From an uncultured Rickettsiales bacterium (lineage in GTDB: Bacteria > Pseudomonadota > Alphaproteobacteria > Rickettsiales > UBA1997), in assembly GCA_951801155.1 (NCBI GenBank), contig CATOLK010000075.1:1-5644 (forward strand): a stretch of DNA of 5,644 nucleotides, given 5' to 3'. Positions 1-5,561 of the stretch are shown piece after piece. The notes beneath the pieces are model-generated. The model was not told the DNA's origin. It saw nothing but the letters and a program-made list of their open reading frames with translations, and made no database searches. The first letter of the stretch is position 1; the number at the start of each line of letters is the position of its first letter. Position numbers and translations under genes: made by a program.

Positions 1-18
1 TAAATAAATTTAAAAATA

Positions 19-47
19 TTCAAATATTATTAATATTTGATTATAAT
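19..47 (+). promoter_or_regulatory. Weak candidate sigma70-type promoter
   Basis: A perfect TATAAT lies at 42-47, with TTCAAA at 19-24 after a 17-nt spacer. The -35 match to TTGACA is poor. TATAAT is expected often by chance in this composition, so this is only a candidate. A transcript from it would start near 54 and run through AGGAGGT (54-60) and the hairpin at 112-163. Confidence 0.2.
21..39. repeat. Short AT inverted repeat
   Basis: CAAATATT (21-28) and AATATTTG (32-39) are exact inverted copies separated by 3 nt, giving an 8-bp stem. It overlaps the left-edge open frame and the candidate -35/-10 spacer. The function is unknown, and with a single C/G pair it would be a weak structure. 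Confidence 0.35.
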
Positions 48-111
48 TTATGCAGGAGGTCTAATAAAAAAATCAACGAATGGCCTTTTTACCAAAATAA
101 TGAAATCTTTA

Positions 112-163
112 TTGTTTTTAAATATAAAAAGTATGATGCTTTAGTTTTTATATTTAAAAGCAA
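112..163. repeat. Long AT hairpin (15-bp perfect core)
   Basis: TTTTAAATATAAAAA (116-130) is the exact reverse complement of 145-159. A G.U wobble (115/160) and three further pairs (112-114 with 161-163) extend the stem to 19 bp around a 14-nt loop (131-144). It lies about 100 nt upstream of the M23 peptidase gene. It could be a bidirectional AT-type terminator, an mRNA-stabilising hairpin, or a member of a palindromic repeat family. The left-edge open frame reads through it, so an in-frame insertion is also possible, but nothing here decides between these. Confidence 0.6.
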
Positions 164-200
164 GAAATTCAACACAAAACCTTTTTGTAAAGTAAGAAAC

Positions 201-228
201 TTGATTTTTTATTTTATGTTATTAAGAT
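201..228 (+). promoter_or_regulatory. Candidate promoter for the M23-bactofilin operon
   Basis: TTGATT (201-206, 4 of 6 to TTGACA) and TAAGAT (223-228, 4 of 6 to TATAAT) are spaced by 16 nt. Transcription would begin near 235, about 30 nt before the GTG start at 264 and downstream of the 112-163 hairpin. The support is the spacing and location only; such matches are common in AT-rich DNA. The alternative is read-through from an upstream gene. Confidence 0.28.
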
Positions 229-263
229 TAAATTAAAAATTAATTTGATATTGTAAAATAAAA

Positions 264-1325
264 GTGTTTAAAATATTTGATGTTTTTTTTAAAGAAAAAA
301 AAATTGTTATAGTTACAGATAACAATATAAAAACTAGAGAAATAACAAAATTTTCTAGATTTATAAAAATGTTATTTTATTTTTGGGTTATATTTACTAG
401 TATATTTTTTCTAATCAATAGAAGAATTCAAATTATAAAAGACAATAAAATAAAAGAATTAAAAGTTGTAAATTCAAATTTAAACAACGATATAAAAAAA
501 ATAAGTTATTTTTTAAAAGATCTTAATGGGTATTTATATACACTTAATTACTATGATAGATTTAATAAAATTGATATAAACCAAATTAGTGGTTTAAGTA
601 AAAATATCTTAAAAAATAATTCTTTAATTGGTATTAATGATTATAAGGAAATTTTACCAGTATTAGATGAAATGGAAAGAAATATAGCAAATATTGATAC
701 TCTAGTTTCTGCAAGAATTAATGGTATCAACAATTTATTGAAAGAAGTTTCTTTAGACCAAGAAGCTGAAAATATTTATAAAGTTAGTTATCAGAATACA
801 AATCTTCATATTGATAGAGATATTGTCTCTAAAAGTAGTATTTTAGTCAATAAGTCAAGTTTGGTTAAACTAAAAAAAGATATAAATTATTTAAATTTTT
901 TGGAATCGTTCTTAAATTTAATTCCTATTTATAAACCTATAAATAATTATTATATTTCAAGTAATTTTGGTACAAGAGTTGATCCTTTTACAAAAAAAGC
1001 AAAATTACATAAAGGAATTGATTTTGCTGGACCATTTAATTCAAAAATATACGCACCAGCTGATGGAATTGTTGAAATTGTAGCAGTTAGGGGTGGTTTT
1101 GGTAATAGTATAGAAATTAATCACGGTAATAATATTGTAACAGAATATGCCCACTTGAATAAAGCCCTTGTAAAGGTCGGTGATGTAGTCAAAAGAGGTG
1201 ATGAAATAGCAATACAAGGTAGTTCTGGAAGAAGTACTGGTCAGCATCTTCATTGGGAAGTAAAAGTAAACAAAAAGAATGTTGATCCAATCAAATTTAT
1301 ACGTATGGGAGAAAAAATTTATTAA
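264..1325 (+). CDS. Membrane-anchored M23 family metallopeptidase (peptidoglycan endopeptidase, LytM/LmdC type)
   Basis: This 353-residue protein probably cleaves peptide bridges in peptidoglycan on the outer face of the inner membrane. A short cytoplasmic N-terminus (1-36) is followed by one transmembrane segment (about 37-51), a polar, partly coiled-coil linker (about 52-220) and a C-terminal LytM domain (about 225-345). The zinc-site motifs are intact: HxxxD with H249 and D253, the YAHL motif with H297, and HLH with H328 and H330. By the LytM model, H249, D253 and H330 bind zinc, while H297 and H328 are catalytic. The GTG start is chosen because residues 8-32 (FFKEKKIVIVTDNN and on) resemble the conserved N-terminal stretch of alphaproteobacterial bactofilin-linked M23 proteins; starting at M36 would remove it. 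No Shine-Dalgarno site is visible. The bactofilin gene starts 25 nt after the stop, so an operon is very likely. The family call is secure; substrate and localisation are inferred. Confidence 0.93.
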   Translation: MFKIFDVFFKEKKIVIVTDNNIKTREITKFSRFIKMLFYFWVIFTSIFFLINRRIQIIKDNKIKELKVVNSNLNNDIKKISYFLKDLNGYLYTLNYYDRFNKIDINQISGLSKNILKNNSLIGINDYKEILPVLDEMERNIANIDTLVSARINGINNLLKEVSLDQEAENIYKVSYQNTNLHIDRDIVSKSSILVNKSSLVKLKKDINYLNFLESFLNLIPIYKPINNYYISSNFGTRVDPFTKKAKLHKGIDFAGPFNSKIYAPADGIVEIVAVRGGFGNSIEINHGNNIVTEYAHLNKALVKVGDVVKRGDEIAIQGSSGRSTGQHLHWEVKVNKKNVDPIKFIRMGEKIY

Positions 1326-1340
1326 TTTAATAACAAAAAA

Positions 1341-1345
1341 GAGGT
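1341..1345 (+). promoter_or_regulatory. Ribosome binding site of the bactofilin gene
   Basis: GAGGT lies 5 nt before the ATG at 1351. It is one of only two well-placed Shine-Dalgarno sites in the window, and it supports this start. Confidence 0.75.
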
Positions 1346-1350
1346 AAAAA

Positions 1351-1803
1351 ATGGCTTTAATAAATTCTTTAAAAGAAGTTCCTTCATTGATTTCAAAAAG
1401 TGTAATAATAACAGGTGATATAAAAAATGCCTCTAACATAGAAATAGAAGGTAAAGTAGAAGGTAATATATTTGCTGATACAATAACTTTAAGAGAAGGT
1501 GGAGAAATTATTGGAAATACAAAGTCTAAAATTTTTAATATAAAAGGTAATTTTAAAGGAAATTCAGTAGCAGAAAAAATAAATATTTCTGATACTGCAA
1601 TAGTAAATGGATTATTGGAATATAATTTTTTATCAGTTGACTACGGTGCTAATATAAATTGCGAATTAAAGAGAATAAATGAAAAAAACAATAAGTCAAT
1701 TAGTCTTAATAATTTAATAAATTTAAAACAAGAAATTGAAAAAAAAGATAATAAAAATGATGATGAAAAAGATATAAATAAAGATAAATGCGAAAATAAA
1801 TAA
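1351..1803 (+). CDS. Bactofilin (polymer-forming cytoskeletal protein, BacA/CcmA family)
   Basis: A 150-residue bactofilin. These proteins form nucleotide-independent beta-helical filaments, usually on the inner membrane, that recruit cell-wall enzymes and influence cell shape. Evidence: after a short N-terminus comes the PSLIS..VIITGDI opening (11-24), then short glycine-punctuated beta repeats such as IEIEGKVEGNI (30-40), LREGGEIIGN (47-56) and IKGNFKGN (64-71). The domain closes with LSVDYGANINCELKR (94-108), the typical end of the bactofilin core. Residues 109-150 form a very charged Lys/Asp/Asn tail, a variable part in this family. The ATG has a good Shine-Dalgarno site. The M23 peptidase directly upstream is the classical partner: bactofilin and M23 genes are paired in many alphaproteobacteria and act together in H. 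pylori (CcmA with Csd1). A 60-bp palindrome begins exactly at the stop codon. Confidence 0.95.
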   Translation: MALINSLKEVPSLISKSVIITGDIKNASNIEIEGKVEGNIFADTITLREGGEIIGNTKSKIFNIKGNFKGNSVAEKINISDTAIVNGLLEYNFLSVDYGANINCELKRINEKNNKSISLNNLINLKQEIEKKDNKNDDEKDINKDKCENK

Positions 1804-1860
1804 AATATTGATTTATTATATTTTATAATTTTATATTTACTTATAATAAATAATATTTTA
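1801..1860. repeat. 60-bp all-AT palindrome starting at the bactofilin stop codon
   Basis: TAAAATATT (1801-1809, including the TAA stop) pairs with 1852-1860. After a single bulged G (1810), ATTTATTATA (1811-1820) pairs with 1842-1851. That gives 19 pairs around a 21-nt loop. It fills the whole gap to the next gene, whose ATG is at 1865. It could attenuate transcription, protect the 3' end of the peptidase-bactofilin mRNA, or be a decayed repeat element. With only A-T pairs and no clear T-run it is not a classical intrinsic terminator. Confidence 0.55.
1808..1837 (+). promoter_or_regulatory. Weak candidate promoter for the acidic membrane protein gene
   Basis: TTGATT (1808-1813) and TATATT (1832-1837, 5 of 6 to TATAAT) are spaced by 18 nt. 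Initiation near 1844 would leave about 20 nt before the ATG at 1865. It sits inside the palindrome. Chance matches are frequent here, and read-through from the bactofilin gene is at least as likely. Confidence 0.18.
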
Positions 1861-1864
1861 CAAA

Positions 1865-2185
1865 ATGCTGAAAATAATTAAACTGGTATTTTTAATAATC
1901 CTTATGATTATGAGTTTTTTTGCTGGAGTAATATTTAATAGGCCAAAAATGAATAATTATAAAGTTACTAATGAAATAATTTTCAAAAAAGAAGGGTTAG
2001 ATTTAATTATTGACGATGAAAAATTAATAGAAAATAATAACGTAGAAAATAAAGAAGAAGATGCTCCGAGAATAAATGAAAATGAAATTAAAGATAACAA
2101 TGAAAATATAAAAATAGATAATACTGATCAAAATAACGAAGGATATGAGATTGATAATGGTAAAGATATTGATAAAAGAACATAA
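1865..2185 (+). CDS. Small single-pass membrane protein with acidic, Asn-rich tail; function unknown
   Basis: I do not recognise this 106-residue protein. A short basic start (MLKIIK) leads into one strongly hydrophobic segment (about residues 7-25, LVFLIILMIMSFFAGVIF), then a short basic stretch (NRPKMNNYK) and a hydrophilic remainder. From about residue 50 to the end the sequence is dominated by Glu, Asp, Asn and Lys and is probably disordered. There is no cysteine, so it is not a lipoprotein. The first 30 residues have the composition of a genuine membrane protein rather than of random AT-rich translation. Basic residues flank the helix on both sides, so topology is unclear. No Shine-Dalgarno site precedes the ATG. 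It lies 61 nt after the bactofilin and 76 nt before mnmE. A role with the bactofilin-peptidase pair is possible by position only. Confidence 0.7.
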   Translation: MLKIIKLVFLIILMIMSFFAGVIFNRPKMNNYKVTNEIIFKKEGLDLIIDDEKLIENNNVENKEEDAPRINENEIKDNNENIKIDNTDQNNEGYEIDNGKDIDKRT

Positions 2186-2192
2186 AATCATA

Positions 2193-2252
2193 ATGATGGA
2201 AAGTACACGAAAAAATGTAACTTTATCTTGTTGCTATTTCAAAATAATTTAG
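2193..2252 (+). other. Possible 19-codon leader ORF before mnmE
   Basis: ATG at 2193 opens a 19-codon frame (MMESTRKNVTLSCCYFKII) ending with TAG at 2250-2252, which overlaps the mnmE ribosome binding site at 2251-2255. A small hairpin (2200-2224) lies inside it. Translation here could in principle affect mnmE initiation. There is no Shine-Dalgarno site before the ATG, and an ORF this short is easily due to chance. Confidence 0.12.
2200..2224 (+). repeat. Small hairpin between the acidic membrane protein gene and mnmE
   Basis: AAAGTACA (2200-2207) pairs with TGT and ACTTT (2216-2218 and 2220-2224), with one bulged A at 2219: 8 pairs, two of them G-C, around an 8-nt loop. No T-run follows, so it is a poor intrinsic terminator. 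It may be an mRNA structure in the mnmE leader. Confidence 0.35.
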
Positions 2253-2255
2253 GGA
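2251..2255 (+). promoter_or_regulatory. Ribosome binding site of mnmE
   Basis: AGGGA lies 6 nt before the ATG at 2262. This fits the start that also gives the usual MnmE N-terminus (NTIFAP near residue 4). Confidence 0.65.
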
Positions 2256-2261
2256 TACAAT

Positions 2262-3602
2262 ATGGAAGAAAATACTATTTTTGCTCCACTAACTATAAAG
2301 GGAAGATGTAGCGTATATTTAATAAGAATTTCAGGAAAGAAAACTCTTGAATGTTTAAAGTTTTTGGGAGTAGCTAAAAAATTAGAAGATAAAAAAGCAA
2401 CACTTTGTAAAATTAAAGATAACGATAATAATGTATTAGATGAAGCTTTAATTACATTTTTTAAAGAACCAAATAGTTTTACTGGTGAGGATGTTTGTGA
2501 AATTAGTTTACATTGCTCAAGTTATATAATAAATACTGTTTTTAATATTTTATTAAACGTAGAAGGTGTTAGATTGGCTGAACATGGTGAATTTTCGAAA
2601 AGAGCTTTTATAAATAATAAACTAGATTTAACTCAAGCAGAAGCTATAAATGATTTAATTAATTCGGAAACAAAGTTGCAACATAGGCAGGCAATAGAAC
2701 AATTAGAAGGCAAAAACTCTAAATTTTTTGAAAACATGAGAAAAAATATACTTGATATCAATAGCTATATTGAAAGTATGATTGATTTTCCTGAAGATGA
2801 TATAGATGAAAGTATATTAGAAAAAGCTAAAAATAAAATTGATAATTTAACTGAAAATATTAGAAATATTTTAAATGATAATATGGTTGGAGAAAAAATT
2901 AAGAAAGGTTTAAATATTTCTATAATAGGTGAACCAAATGTTGGAAAATCTACATTTTTTAATTTTTTAGCCAAAAAAGATATAGCAATAGTTTCAAATA
3001 TAGAAGGAACAACAAGAGATATTTTACAAATATGTTTAGATATAAATGGTATTCCAGTAAATTTCTCTGATACTGCAGGAATTAGGGAAACAACTGATAT
3101 TATTGAAAAAGAAGGAGTAAAAAGAGCTATAGAAAATGCAAAAAATGCTGATTTGAGGATATTGCTATTAAGTCCTGAAAAATATGAGATTAATGAAAAT
3201 TTTAAAAATATTATTGATGATAATACTCTAGTTATTTTTAATAAAATTGATCTGATAAATAATGATGAATTTGAGAAAATAAAAAAAAATCTTAAAAATA
3301 AAAATATTATTGGAATTTCTTTGAAAGATAATATAAATACAACAGCAATTTTCAGTTATTTAAATAATTATATTGATAAAGCAATAACACCATATATTGG
3401 TACAAATATTACACAAGAAAGGTATAGAAAAGAGCTTAAACAGGCGTTGGAGTTTTTAGAGAATGTGAATTTTAATTTGCCAATAGAAATAATTGCTGAA
3501 AATATTAGAAAAGCTAATTTTTGTGTTGGAAAAATTACGGGTCAAATAAATACTGATGAAATTTTGAATAATATTTTTGAAAAATTTTGTATAGGAAAAT
3601 AA
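2262..3602 (+). CDS. mnmE: tRNA uridine-5-carboxymethylaminomethyl(34) synthesis GTPase MnmE (TrmE)
   Basis: MnmE works with MnmG in the cytoplasm, using GTP hydrolysis and a folate-derived one-carbon unit, to place the aminomethyl-type group on uridine 34 of several tRNAs. The length of 446 residues is normal. The N-terminal folate-binding domain (about 1-118) includes NTIFAP, IRISG (21-25), NSFTGEDVCEI (71-81) and GEFSKRAF (109-116). Helical segments flank an inserted G domain (about 218-372). The GTPase motifs are complete: GEPNVGKS (223-230), GTTRD (249-253), DTAG (270-273) and NKID (327-330). The residue matching the catalytic Glu of E. coli (E282) is present in IIEKEG. The C-terminus ends in the essential FCIGK (442-446). 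The usual HGG of the folate domain reads HCS (84-86). As I recall the Rickettsia protein, the match is close, which supports a Rickettsiales-like origin. mnmG is not adjacent. The gene has its own ribosome binding site; no clear promoter is seen. Confidence 0.98.
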   Translation: MEENTIFAPLTIKGRCSVYLIRISGKKTLECLKFLGVAKKLEDKKATLCKIKDNDNNVLDEALITFFKEPNSFTGEDVCEISLHCSSYIINTVFNILLNVEGVRLAEHGEFSKRAFINNKLDLTQAEAINDLINSETKLQHRQAIEQLEGKNSKFFENMRKNILDINSYIESMIDFPEDDIDESILEKAKNKIDNLTENIRNILNDNMVGEKIKKGLNISIIGEPNVGKSTFFNFLAKKDIAIVSNIEGTTRDILQICLDINGIPVNFSDTAGIRETTDIIEKEGVKRAIENAKNADLRILLLSPEKYEINENFKNIIDDNTLVIFNKIDLINNDEFEKIKKNLKNKNIIGISLKDNINTTAIFSYLNNYIDKAITPYIGTNITQERYRKELKQALEFLENVNFNLPIEIIAENIRKANFCVGKITGQINTDEILNNIFEKFCIGK

Positions 3603-3615
3603 TAAAGTTATATTA

Positions 3616-3693
3616 TAAAGCATTATCTAATTATTAATAATGTTTAGATATTTTGTTTTGTATAGAAAATCTATTAATTGTTATAATGCTTTA
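3616..3693. repeat. 78-bp imperfect palindrome between mnmE and the TPR gene
   Basis: TAAAGCATTAT (3616-3626) is the exact reverse complement of 3683-3693 (11 bp, two G-C pairs). After a small internal loop, AATTA (3629-3633) pairs with TAATT (3675-3679). Alternatively, inner TAGAT (3645-3649) can pair with ATCTA (3669-3673). It starts 13 nt after the mnmE stop. It could serve as a 3'-end structure for mnmE. Its right arm carries the best promoter in the window. Confidence 0.55.
3679..3687 (+). promoter_or_regulatory. Extended -10 promoter for the TPR gene
   Basis: TGTTATAAT (3679-3687) is a perfect extended -10 element (TGn plus TATAAT). The -35 region is poor: TTGTAT at 3658-3663 with an 18-nt spacer. 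Initiation near 3694 would give a leader of about 80 nt to the ATG at 3775. It overlaps the right arm of the 3616-3693 palindrome, so structure or a bound protein could affect it. Confidence 0.4.
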
Positions 3694-3774
3694 ATTGGTA
3701 TGAAAATTTAATTTTCCTTGACTTTAATTGTTATTTATTGTAAACTAAATACAATTTTTAAAAAAACTTTGCTT

Positions 3775-5406
3775 ATGAAGATAAAAGAATTTATAAAAAA
3801 CAAGAAATTATTCAAATCAACAGTAATTGTCCCGACTTTAATTTTGATATTTTTAGCTCCAAAAATGACATATGTATATAATAGTAAAAAAGGTGATTTT
3901 CTAAAAGTAAAAAATAAATATTATAAAACATATTTAATTAACAATAAAAATAATTTATCCAATTCTTGTTTTGGAGAAGTTAGCAATATAAATTACTATA
4001 ATTCAGTTTATAGTCAAATAATAAATATAATTTTTAGTATGGGTAAGAATAATTATTTTTCGGAAAAAGATAGAAATACGCTATTTAGTTTTATAAAAAG
4101 AAGCGAAGTTAAAAATTTACTAACTAAAATAAAAAATGTTAATTTATTGGAAATGAATACAGATTCCATGGCAGAATACGATTTTTTAATTGCTCTAATT
4201 AATGATCTGAATTTTTCTTCTCAAAAAACCATAGAGGAATATTATAGAAAAGCTATAGATATTAATAAATTCAATTCTAATTATTATCTACAATTATCAA
4301 AGTTTTATACAAAAAATTGTTATTATGATAAGGCAATAAATACTCTATTAGATACATTGTCATTAATGGCTATGAAAAACGATGATAATAAAAATAATTT
4401 ATATAATATTTATTATAATTTAGGAGATTTATATTTTTCTAAAAGAGATTATGAAAATTCCATGGTATATTATACAAATGCTCTTGTTAATTTAGATTAT
4501 AGAAACAAAAACTCAAGAAAAGCAAAGGTATTGATAAAACTAGGGGATATAATGACAATAAGAGGTGAATATTTTGAAGCTATAAATTACTACAAATATG
4601 CCTTGAGTTTAAATGATAAAAAACTACAGAAAGATGAACGTATTTTATTATTGTTGAAATTATCGAATGCCTATTATTCTTATGGAAATTATGAGAATAG
4701 TTTAAAATTTGCAAAAAATGCTGTTGTAAAAGCTAAAAAACTAAATGATATTTTACTTTATTCTAAAGCAAAATATTATATATGCTTAAACTATGAATAT
4801 TTAGGAAAATCAACGGAAAAAATAAAAGAAAATTGTGATGAAGCAATAAAAAAAGCGGAAGAATATAAGGAAATAACAAATAATGTATATTCTTATATTA
4901 ATTTAGCTGAAATGTTAGATTATTCAGCTTATACAAGAGATCCTATTCTAGCAATTAATTATTTGGAAACTGCATTAAATTTAAATTATAAAGATAATAT
5001 ATATACTAAAATAAATATTTTAGAAAAAATAGCATCTATAAAAACATATACTGGAAATAATAAATTAGAAGTATTTAAAATATATAATGATTTAGATGGA
5101 TATTATAATAAATATAATATTGATGCTGGCTGTTGTAATGATATATTAAAAGGTTTTGCAAAAGAGCTTGCAAACATAGGAAATCCTGAACTTGATTATT
5201 TACATGGTGAAATTGCTCTAAAAAATAAAAAAGCACAATTAGTTACTTTATATAGTTATATTTCAGATTTTTATAGAAATAGAGGTCAAGGTAATTTGGC
5301 TTTAAATTATGCTATTAAGGGATTAAATTTGAGTAAACAAATATATAAATTTGATCATCATTATATAAGATATATGCAAGATAAATTAAACATTTTGAGT
5401 AAATGA
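3775..5406 (+). CDS. TPR-repeat protein with N-terminal membrane anchor or signal sequence
   Basis: The protein has 543 residues from the ATG at 3775. The first 35 residues show a Lys-rich start (MKIKEFIKNKKLFK) and a hydrophobic stretch (about 15-29, STVIVPTLILIFLAP) with no clear signal-peptidase site, so a signal anchor is as likely as a cleaved signal. A region of about 100 residues has no recognisable domain. Then helical TPR-like pairs run almost to the end, clearest at about 168-200 (FYTKNCYYDKAINTLLD), 210-241 (NLGDLYFSKRDYENSMVYY), 250-281 (LGDIMTIRGEYFEAINYY), 290-321 (NAYYSYGNYENSLKFAKNA), 330-363 and 368-403, with weaker ones beyond, including 489-521 (ISDFYRNRGQGNLALNYA). TPRs bind other proteins; no catalytic motif is visible and the partner is unknown. 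An in-frame TTG at 3718 would add 19 residues before the basic start and is less likely. There is no Shine-Dalgarno site at either start. The gene seems to be transcribed alone. Confidence 0.9.
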   Translation: MKIKEFIKNKKLFKSTVIVPTLILIFLAPKMTYVYNSKKGDFLKVKNKYYKTYLINNKNNLSNSCFGEVSNINYYNSVYSQIINIIFSMGKNNYFSEKDRNTLFSFIKRSEVKNLLTKIKNVNLLEMNTDSMAEYDFLIALINDLNFSSQKTIEEYYRKAIDINKFNSNYYLQLSKFYTKNCYYDKAINTLLDTLSLMAMKNDDNKNNLYNIYYNLGDLYFSKRDYENSMVYYTNALVNLDYRNKNSRKAKVLIKLGDIMTIRGEYFEAINYYKYALSLNDKKLQKDERILLLLKLSNAYYSYGNYENSLKFAKNAVVKAKKLNDILLYSKAKYYICLNYEYLGKSTEKIKENCDEAIKKAEEYKEITNNVYSYINLAEMLDYSAYTRDPILAINYLETALNLNYKDNIYTKINILEKIASIKTYTGNNKLEVFKIYNDLDGYYNKYNIDAGCCNDILKGFAKELANIGNPELDYLHGEIALKNKKAQLVTLYSYISDFYRNRGQGNLALNYAIKGLNLSKQIYKFDHHYIRYMQDKLNILSK

Positions 5407-5429
5407 ATTTTAATAATTTAATTAAAATT
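5406..5429 (+). terminator. AT-only terminator-like hairpin after the TPR gene
   Basis: AATTTTAAT (5406-5414, beginning at the last base of the TGA stop) pairs perfectly with ATTAAAATT (5421-5429) around a 6-nt loop. T-rich sequence follows (CTTTTTAATGTTTT from 5433). Position and T-rich tail fit a terminator, but the stem has no G-C pair and would be weak. Confidence 0.35.
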
Positions 5430-5476
5430 TTACTTTTTAATGTTTTAAATAAAATTAGATTTTTGCAAATTCAAAA

Positions 5477-5497
5477 TTATGATCGAAATTATCATAA
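5477..5497. repeat. Small inverted repeat in the 3' non-coding region
   Basis: TTATGAT (5477-5483) and ATCATAA (5491-5497) are exact inverted copies separated by 7 nt. It could be an operator-like site or chance. Otherwise the stretch 5430-5560 shows no gene, RNA or strong signal on either strand. Confidence 0.25.
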
Positions 5498-5561
5498 ACA
5501 TTGTAATAAAAACTTAATTCATTATTTATTTATAATTTATTTTTTTATTTCCCTTTAATTA

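Larger units (their letters stand above)
1..236 (+). other. Stop-free frame entering from the left edge, possible 3' end or remnant of an upstream gene
   Basis: Reading from position 3, the frame stays open for 77 codons to a TAA at 234-236 and is also open at the window edge. In DNA this A+T-rich a random frame should meet a stop about every 11 codons, so the length is notable. The only in-frame ATG is at 216, so any gene must begin left of the window. Against coding: no glycine, one alanine, few G-initial codons (about one in ten) and a long hairpin inside. The sequence (for example NEWPFYQ, YDALVFIFKS) matches no family I recognise. A second frame is open over 37-144 (containing YAGGLIKKSTNG), so a frameshifted gene remnant is an alternative. 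Apart from this frame, the hairpins and two weak promoter candidates, I see nothing in 1-263. Confidence 0.25.

Noticed and set aside
131..151. Similarity between 131-151 and 3681-3701 around ATGCTTTA (16 of 21 identical)
   Set aside because: In DNA this A+T-rich, matches of this length and identity between hairpin regions are easily found by chance, and it does not extend into the arms.
369..371. Internal ATG (M36) as the start of the M23 peptidase
   Set aside because: It would begin inside the membrane segment and drop the conserved cytoplasmic N-terminal stretch typical of bactofilin-linked M23 proteins.
1041..1439. Reverse-strand open frame of 132 codons
   Set aside because: It lies opposite the conserved catalytic part of the M23 gene and the start of the bactofilin gene. 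Its translation is Phe/Tyr/Ile-rich with no recognisable motif, as expected of a shadow of AT-rich coding sequence.
2765..2974. Reverse-strand open frame of 69 codons
   Set aside because: It is antisense to the mnmE helical region and P-loop. Ser/Phe/Ile-rich translation and strong conservation of the + strand protein make it a shadow.
3718..3774. TTG start for the TPR protein, 19 residues upstream
   Set aside because: The ATG at 3775 begins a standard basic-then-hydrophobic N-terminus. The extra residues would precede this signal, and the TTG has no Shine-Dalgarno site. It cannot be excluded.
5479..5517. Twelve-codon ATG frame in the 3' non-coding region
   Set aside because: It is too short, has no ribosome binding site and is low in complexity (mostly Ile).
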